Shown here one piece after another: positions 59,738 through 64,000 of a stretch of DNA of 64,000 bases. Origin of the DNA: Lacimicrobium alkaliphilum (GTDB lineage: Bacteria > Pseudomonadota > Gammaproteobacteria > Enterobacterales > Alteromonadaceae). Every line of letters begins with the position of its first letter. Positions within the stretch are counted from its first letter, which is position 1. The DNA lies in contig NZ_NISX01000001.1 of NCBI RefSeq assembly GCF_002591895.1, forward strand, positions 375,540-439,539. The letters run 5' to 3'. Position numbers and translations under genes: made by a program. Below the pieces are notes generated by a model that was given only the letters and a program-made list of their open reading frames with translations, had not been told where the DNA came from and did no database searches.

Positions 59738-60220
59738 ATGACAGAAAGCATATACGACTTCGAAGTAGAAAAAATTGATGGTCAGAAACAACCCTTAAGC
59801 ACCTATCAGGATAAAGTGCTCCTGATTGTAAACACAGCCAGTAAGTGCGGGTTCACGCCCCAGTATGAGGGTCTGGAAAAGCTGTATAAGGAATATCAGG
59901 ATAAAGGTTTAGAGATACTTGCCTTTCCCTGTAACCAGTTTGGCGGACAAGAGCCTGGCTCAGATGAGGAAATCCAACAGTTTTGCGATCTCAATTACCA
60001 CACCAGCTTTGCGCTGTTTAAAAAAATTGACGTCAATGGTGAGGAAACAGCCCCCTTGTATCAGCACCTCAAAGACAAGGCTCGCGGCGTGTTAGGCAGC
60101 AAGAGCATTAAGTGGAATTTCACTAAATTTCTGGTTGATAGACAAGGCAATGTAGTAAATCGCTTTGGCAGCACAACGAAGCCTGAAGAAATACGCCAGG
60201 AAATCGAAAAGCTTTTATAA
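59738..60220 (+). CDS. Glutathione peroxidase family protein (Cys type)
   Basis: The frame opens with TTG at 59711, but the ATG at 59738 with AGGTAAC upstream gives 160 residues, the family size. The active site is Cys in NTASKCGFTPQYEGLEKLY (not selenocysteine), with Gln and Trp/Asn partners in LAFPCNQFGGQEPG and KWNFTKFLVD. Bacterial members such as BtuE mainly use thioredoxin to reduce hydroperoxides. Confidence 0.94.
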   Translation: MTESIYDFEVEKIDGQKQPLSTYQDKVLLIVNTASKCGFTPQYEGLEKLYKEYQDKGLEILAFPCNQFGGQEPGSDEEIQQFCDLNYHTSFALFKKIDVNGEETAPLYQHLKDKARGVLGSKSIKWNFTKFLVDRQGNVVNRFGSTTKPEEIRQEIEKLL

Positions 60221-60263
60221 AACAAACGGTAATATCTGATTATCGATACAAGAGTGAAGAGCA

Positions 60264-61250
60264 ATGAAAGTAGGTGTTTTTAGTGCCAAGCAATATGACA
60301 GGGATTCTCTTTTGCAGGCTGGCCCTGATATTGAGATGTCGTTTATAGAGGCGAGGCTGAATCAACAGACTCTGCCTTTGGCTGCCGGGTTTGACGCCAT
60401 CTGTGTTTTCGTCAATGACCAACTGGACAAAAACGTTATCCAGCAACTCAAAGACATGGGCATCAGGCACATTGCCTTACGTTGCGCGGGTTTTAATAAT
60501 ATCGATCTGGATGCCGCAAAACAATGCGGCATCAGTGTATCGAGAGTACCGGCCTATTCACCCGAAGCCGTCGCCGAACACACTCTCGCGCTGATCCTGA
60601 CCCTTAACCGTAAATTGCACAAAGCCTACAACAGGATTAAAGAAGGCAATTTCTCCATAGAGGGGCTACTGGGTTTCAATCTTTGTGGCAAAACAGTGGG
60701 GATTGTTGGTACCGGCCGCATAGGTCTTGCCACAATCCGGATCCTCCGGGGTATTGGATGCCGGATTTTATGTTACGACCCGGTTGAATCACAGGAAGTG
60801 AGTGCGACCGGAGCGCAGTATGTAACACTGAACACATTGTTCAGTGAATCAGACATTATTTCATTACACTGCCCGCTTACCCCATCAACCCACCATATGA
60901 TTGACGACGCCTGCATTGAAAAAATGCAACACGGCGTGATGCTGATCAACACCTCCCGAGGCGGCCTGATTGATACCAGTGCGGTAATCCGGGGCCTGAA
61001 AAATCGTAAAATCGGCTATCTTGGGCTGGATGTCTATGAAATGGAGGGAGATTTATTCTTCGAAGACCTATCTAATGAAATCATTCAGGACGATGTCTTC
61101 CTGCGCCTGCTGACCTTCCCCAATGTAGTGATTACCGGGCACCAGGGCTTTTTTACTCAGCAGGCCCTTAAGCAGATTGCTGTGACCACTGTAAATAACC
61201 TTAAGCTGGCCTTTGAGGGCCAACATGATGACACCAGCTTTTTGGTTTAA
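60264..61250 (+). CDS. ldhA: D-lactate dehydrogenase (fermentative)
   Basis: LdhA reduces pyruvate to D-lactate with NADH. The 328-residue length matches E. coli (329) and long segments are shared, for example HIALRCAGFNNIDLDAAKQC. NAD motif GIVGTGRIGLATIRIL, catalytic Arg in NTSRGGLIDTSAV, Glu in DLFFEDLSNEIIQDDVF and His in VITGHQGFFTQQAL are present. GAAGAG lies 7 bases before the ATG. It is the last clearly chromosomal gene before the AT-rich cassette region. Confidence 0.95.
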   Translation: MKVGVFSAKQYDRDSLLQAGPDIEMSFIEARLNQQTLPLAAGFDAICVFVNDQLDKNVIQQLKDMGIRHIALRCAGFNNIDLDAAKQCGISVSRVPAYSPEAVAEHTLALILTLNRKLHKAYNRIKEGNFSIEGLLGFNLCGKTVGIVGTGRIGLATIRILRGIGCRILCYDPVESQEVSATGAQYVTLNTLFSESDIISLHCPLTPSTHHMIDDACIEKMQHGVMLINTSRGGLIDTSAVIRGLKNRKIGYLGLDVYEMEGDLFFEDLSNEIIQDDVFLRLLTFPNVVITGHQGFFTQQALKQIAVTTVNNLKLAFEGQHDDTSFLV

Positions 61251-61307
61251 CACGACCAGATCTGACAGACTGCTACGAGCTGTGAGTTCAATTGGTGGAC
61301 TTTCTAA

Positions 61308-61352
61308 CCTTACACGGTAGAGTAGCTTGTAAGGATCACGACCTTACAAGCT
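61308..61352. promoter_or_regulatory. Operator with inverted half-sites upstream of the DUF5343-HEPN pair
   Basis: AGCTTGTAAGG (61324-61334) and CCTTACAAGCT (61342-61352) form a perfect 11-bp inverted repeat with a 7-bp spacer. An extra half-site CCTTACA is at 61308-61314. The repeat ends 3 bp before the -10 box and covers the -35 region, the position of a repressor site. A T-run is lacking, so it is not a terminator. The likely binder is a product of the downstream genes. Confidence 0.65.
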
Positions 61353-61355
61353 CGG

Positions 61356-61361
61356 TATAAT
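61356..61361 (+). promoter_or_regulatory. -10 box of the cassette operon
   Basis: TATAAT matches the consensus exactly and lies 48 bp before the GTG start. No good -35 hexamer is present at 16-18 bp, as this stretch is taken up by the inverted repeat. Confidence 0.6.
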
Positions 61362-61408
61362 ACCCTATTAAAAATCATTAGTACTCTGCCAGAATAAGGA
61401 GAAATTTT

Positions 61409-62047
61409 GTGGCAAATCTTCCATATGCACAACGTACGGCAACGTTGATGACGATGCTTGATAAAATCAAGACAGCATCAGTTCCAGAAAAATTTTCACA
61501 AGATTTTGTGGCCGAAAAACTCCTTATGAAAGGCGGAACGCCGAGATCTATCATCCCCTTTATTAGGAAAATGGGACTTGTAGCTACCGACGGAACTCCA
61601 ACTGAAAGATACAAAGAATTCCGCAATCCAGCTAAATCCGGAACTGCAATCGCAGCAGCTATGCGTGAGTTATACGAGCAGCTGTTTGAGATGAATGAAT
61701 ATGTACATGACACAAACCAAACTACCCTTAAGGGGCTAATTGTAGAGGCAACTGGTGCTGAGCAAAATTCAAACGTTGTCAGTAAGACCCTTTCGACATT
61801 TCAAGCGCTAAGAAAAATTGCAGATTTTGATTCTGTTCCAGAAGAGGAGATTACGGTTTCGAACGAAACAGCAGATCCTGCGCCAGAATACACTTTGCCC
61901 CAAATACATAGCCAGCAGCCAAGCAACAATGGCGGTGAAGGAATTAATTTGTCGTATACGATTAACTTAAACTTACCTGCTACTACAGATATTGAAGTCT
62001 TTAACGCTATTTTTAAAAGTCTCAAACAACATCTCATTCAGGAGTAG
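61409..62047 (+). CDS. DUF5343-type protein, possible DNA-binding partner of the HEPN protein
   Basis: This 212-residue protein starts at GTG, supported by AAGGAG 7 bases upstream. Residues about 1-110 fit DUF5343: NLPYAQRTATLMTMLDKI, then GGTPRSIIPFIRKMGLVATD and GTPTERYKEFRNP, which reads like a winged-helix. A low-complexity linker leads to a C-terminal strand-rich piece (INLSYTINLNLPATTDIEVF, about 180-205) seen in other cassette or defence-linked proteins. The next gene begins 3 bp later. Together with the operator it looks like an autoregulator or antitoxin-like part of a two-gene module (inference). Confidence 0.75.
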   Translation: MANLPYAQRTATLMTMLDKIKTASVPEKFSQDFVAEKLLMKGGTPRSIIPFIRKMGLVATDGTPTERYKEFRNPAKSGTAIAAAMRELYEQLFEMNEYVHDTNQTTLKGLIVEATGAEQNSNVVSKTLSTFQALRKIADFDSVPEEEITVSNETADPAPEYTLPQIHSQQPSNNGGEGINLSYTINLNLPATTDIEVFNAIFKSLKQHLIQE

Positions 62048-62050
62048 TTT

Positions 62051-62635
62051 GTGAATCGAACAGCAGCGATTAAAAGCTTCGCCATGACCAATATGCTCTT
62101 GGAAGCTGATCTTGACCTAATTGAGAAAAAATATCAGATAGACTTAATTCGCGGAACTGATAAAGCCAGCCAAATAGAAGATGCTTATTTTCCTCAATTC
62201 AATGCCGAATTGCGGGCAGAAGCGCATGGAATGGCAAAGCATTACGAGGTTTTTTATTGCTTAGAAAAATCGATTCGGCAGCTAATTATAGACGTATTCG
62301 AGGGCACGGAAGATCCAGAGTGGTGGGAAAACCTCGTTCCTGAGACTGTGAAGGTAAATACAAAAAAAAGCATCAAAAGAGAGAAGGAGGCTGCAGTAAC
62401 GCCGAGGTCTTCAGATCCTATTGATTACACTACATTCGGAGAGCTTGGTGAAATAATTAAGGCTAATTGGAGTTTGTTTGGTGGGGTAGTGTTTAACGAT
62501 ATAAAAGCCATGGAAAAAGTAATGTCCGCTTTAAATTCACTAAGAAACCCGATTGCACACTGTTCTCCATTGGCAGAAGATGAAGTTCTTAGGCTTGAGT
62601 TAGCACTTAGAGACTGGTTTAGGATTACTAGCTGA
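62051..62635 (+). CDS. Swt1-type HEPN domain protein, putative RNase
   Basis: This 194-residue protein starts at GTG with AGGAG 6 bases upstream. It is helical with the HEPN motif RNPIAH near residues 165-170, the Rx4-6H active site of HEPN ribonucleases such as RnlA, LsoA and Swt1-like proteins. A second helix pair carries HGMAKHYEVFYCLEKSIRQL (about 56-80), the usual start of the Swt1 HEPN fold. Many HEPN proteins are toxins or phage-defence effectors that cut RNA. The pairing with the upstream gene fits a toxin-antitoxin or defence module; activity is untested. Confidence 0.78.
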   Translation: MNRTAAIKSFAMTNMLLEADLDLIEKKYQIDLIRGTDKASQIEDAYFPQFNAELRAEAHGMAKHYEVFYCLEKSIRQLIIDVFEGTEDPEWWENLVPETVKVNTKKSIKREKEAAVTPRSSDPIDYTTFGELGEIIKANWSLFGGVVFNDIKAMEKVMSALNSLRNPIAHCSPLAEDEVLRLELALRDWFRITS

Positions 62636-62648
62636 TGAGTATACCCAT

Positions 62649-62726
62649 TTCTAACAAAGCGATTAAATCTGCTCCCGTTGGTCGCCGGACGCTCGCAAGC
62701 TCGCGCCGTTTTTGGCGGCGTTAAGT
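62649..62726 (+). other. attC-like integron recombination site
   Basis: The 78-bp site starts with the R''-like box TTCTAACAAAGC and ends with GTTAAGT (62720-62726), which fits the R' consensus GTTRRRY. In the middle, CGG(A)CGC (62686-62692) pairs with GCGCCG (62703-62708), leaving one extra-helical A, as in attC hairpins. The GC-rich hairpin contrasts with its AT-rich surroundings and sits in the gap between two same-direction genes. The first base of R'' is not a purine, a small deviation. No intI gene is in the window. Confidence 0.68.
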
Positions 62727-62745
62727 TTCTTCTACAAGGATGAGT

Positions 62746-63762
62746 ATGCTTCAAGTAAAAATCCCTCAAAATTTATCCCTTACAAATGCATTGAATTTCT
62801 GTAATCGATTATGGGATTTAGAGCATTCGGATGAATATGAATTTGATTTTGCTAACCTTGGGCGAGTAGAGCCCTTTACAATGGCCTACGTTGCGAATGA
62901 ATTAAAAAGATTCAGGAAAACCAAACCTAAAAGTAAGTTTACGGCCTTAAATCATAAAAATAAATCATATGCTGCACATATGGGATTCTTTAGAGCATTT
63001 GGGCTTAAGTTTGGGAATGAACCTGGAGAGGCTGCAGGTAGTAGTACTTATCTACCCCTGACAATATTAAATGTCGCAGATTTAGAGCAAGAAGCAGCTG
63101 ACTCTTACGACCATGTAGGTAACGTAATCGAAGCCAAGTCCGAGCAAATTGCAAAAATATTAACTCGCCAAGAAAGTGGTGATTTAGTTGACACTCTTAC
63201 ATTCTCCATTAGAGAGATATTGAGGAATGTTGTTGAGCATTCGGAGTCTGAAATAATTGAATATTGCGCTCAATATTGGCCAACTAAAAAATTGGTTGAA
63301 CTTGCAGTTCTGGATACTGGCAATGGAATTATGCATGGACTTTCTACCAACCCATATCTAAATATAAATAATGAGCGAGACGCTTTGCACCTCGCCATGT
63401 TACCTGGAGTTTCAGGAAAAATGTATAAGGGGGTCAAAAAACGAAAGCATGATGAGTGGCAGAACTCTGGATTCGGCCTCTATATGACCAGCCGGATTTG
63501 TCGAAATGGTGGTGATTTCTTTATCGCAAGTAACGATAAAAGTATTTTTTTAGATCGTACATCAAAAAATGATTTGGAGTGCAAATATAAAGGGACTGCT
63601 TTGAGGCTACGTATAGATACAAGTAATATTTATTCGTATAGCGAAATGCTCGCCCAATATAGAAATGAAGGCTATGAGGCAGCTAAGAAGTTTTCAGGTA
63701 AAGATGCAATTGAACCATCTATTGCATCCACTATGCTAGCTAGGGACTTCCAAGAAACTTAA
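62746..63762 (+). CDS. STAS-like plus GHKL ATPase protein of a second cassette
   Basis: An ATG at 62740 is too close to AAGGA, so the ATG at 62746 (MLQVKIPQNLSLTNALNFCN) with 5-base spacing is preferred: 338 residues. The N-terminus (about 1-100) is STAS-like (YEFDFANLGRVEPFTMAYVA). Then comes a GHKL ATPase: N box REILRNVVEH with Glu157 and Asn161, G1 LDTGNGI with Asp190, and G2 SGFGLYMTSRICRNGG with Gly242. All ATP-binding residues are present. No phosphate-acceptor His or sensor domain is seen, so it is not a standard sensor kinase. It starts 20 nt after the attC site, typical of a gene cassette. Confidence 0.75.
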   Translation: MLQVKIPQNLSLTNALNFCNRLWDLEHSDEYEFDFANLGRVEPFTMAYVANELKRFRKTKPKSKFTALNHKNKSYAAHMGFFRAFGLKFGNEPGEAAGSSTYLPLTILNVADLEQEAADSYDHVGNVIEAKSEQIAKILTRQESGDLVDTLTFSIREILRNVVEHSESEIIEYCAQYWPTKKLVELAVLDTGNGIMHGLSTNPYLNINNERDALHLAMLPGVSGKMYKGVKKRKHDEWQNSGFGLYMTSRICRNGGDFFIASNDKSIFLDRTSKNDLECKYKGTALRLRIDTSNIYSYSEMLAQYRNEGYEAAKKFSGKDAIEPSIASTMLARDFQET

Positions 63763-63766
63763 CAAG
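63757..63766 (+). other. Truncated attC-like site at the end of the second cassette
   Basis: ACTTAACAAG fits the R'' consensus RYYYAAC exactly (ACTTAAC, the complement of the upstream R' GTTAAGT) and contains the TAA stop of the STAS-GHKL gene, as is common for cassettes. After about 10 bp the attC pattern ends, and sequence next to a transposase end begins. Confidence 0.5.
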
Positions 63767-63790
63767 TGACAGTGGTCCCGCGTCAATAAA

Positions 63791-63880
63791 TTAAGCTATA
63801 TTTTCACGCCACTTCTTCTCATTCTTTAACAGAGTATTCAGGATTACGATAAGCTTTCGCATGCAGGCAATCAGTGCTTT
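63791..63880 (-). pseudogene. C-terminal remnant of an IS110/IS1111-family transposase
   Basis: Read on the minus strand from 63880, the frame gives KALIACMRKLIVILNTLLKN followed by EKKWRENIA and TAA at 63791. This is the usual C-terminus of IS110-family transposases. The frame is closed upstream by a TGA about 30 nt before this segment, and other frames also stop, so only a fragment is present. The neighbouring GACAGTGGTCCCGCGTCA (63767-63784) is probably the end of the IS. Confidence 0.7.
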
Positions 63881-64000
63881 TATTACAAACCTAGGGTACC
63901 AATTGTCTTTTTGCAAAACTTGTCAGAAAGTACAAATCAGTACAGATAACGGTTGCTATAGGTACTAACTGGCGTCTTGGAGAGTGTAAAGGATTTTGTG
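63881..64000. other. Unassigned AT-rich end of window
   Basis: All minus-strand frames carry stops. No gene, repeat or attC site is recognisable. It may be sequence beyond the truncated transposase fragment. Confidence 0.4.

Noticed and set aside
61302..61308. TTCTAAC heptamer identical to the R'' box of the attC-like site
   Set aside because: No matching R' box (GTTRRRY) lies within 150 bp downstream, so it is not a second complete attC or an attI.

Overview
The window looks like the chromosome of a marine or brackish gammaproteobacterium of the order Alteromonadales, probably Alteromonadaceae. This is inferred from gene content and E. coli-like synteny blocks, not from a database search. 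The blocks are: prc-proQ-msrC followed by rsmF and an SdsR-like small RNA; purC-bamC-dapA divergent from gcvR-bcp; bepA, an ArsC-like gene, hda, purM and purN; divergent dnaQ and rnhA; and an acylphosphatase gene divergent from rlmI. Lineage-flavoured genes include a TIGR03503-type protein, DUF2066, DUF2069, DUF3108, FadE under a FadR-like operator, and a very large subtilase with a GlyGly-CTERM-type tail.

Layout. 1-2.6 kb: two sodium-coupled transporters, an NhaC-type antiporter (its 3' end is outside the window) and an SNF/NSS symporter. 2.6-2.9 kb: a tandem 101-bp hairpin repeat. 2.9-9.4 kb: protease, RNA chaperone, methionine sulfoxide reductase, envelope proteins, RsmF and sdsR. 9.4-13.5 kb: gamma-carbonic-anhydrase-like protein, TesB, a Ser/Thr-type kinase with an unrecognised C-terminal half, and RlmJ. 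13.5-18 kb: secreted amidohydrolase, a CadC/ToxR-type membrane regulator with TPRs, and a divergent small secreted TPR protein. 18-22 kb: a three-gene branched-chain 2-oxoacid dehydrogenase operon (E1alpha, E1beta, E2) without its own E3. 22-26 kb: the secreted S8 protease. 26-39.6 kb: housekeeping genes for purine and lysine synthesis, outer-membrane assembly (BamC, BepA), redox, Hda, PurM and PurN. 39.6-42.5 kb: fadE with a readable promoter and operator. 42.5-44.2 kb: a compound hairpin repeat, a MipA/OmpV protein and three identical tRNA-Asp genes. 44.3-61.3 kb: DNA and RNA metabolism (DnaQ, RNase HI, RlmI, HrpA, exonuclease I) and assorted enzymes ending with D-lactate dehydrogenase.

The last 2.7 kb (61.25-64.0 kb) is different. 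It is visibly AT-richer and looks like a small cluster of integron cassettes without an integrase in view. The first unit has its own promoter, overlapped by an inverted-repeat operator, and encodes a DUF5343-type protein followed 3 nt later by a Swt1-type HEPN protein with an intact RNxxxH motif. It ends in a 78-bp attC-like site. The second unit starts 20 nt after that site and encodes a STAS-like plus GHKL-ATPase protein. Its stop codon lies in the R'' box of a second attC-like site, which is interrupted after about 10 bp by sequence carrying the C-terminal end of an IS110/IS1111-type transposase. The DUF5343-HEPN pair and the STAS-GHKL protein are the best candidates here for undescribed (possibly defence or toxin-antitoxin) functions. 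No experiment or search supports that yet.

Where the longest open frame begins upstream of the likely start, I moved the start using Shine-Dalgarno sequence, signal peptide or family length, and each entry says so.
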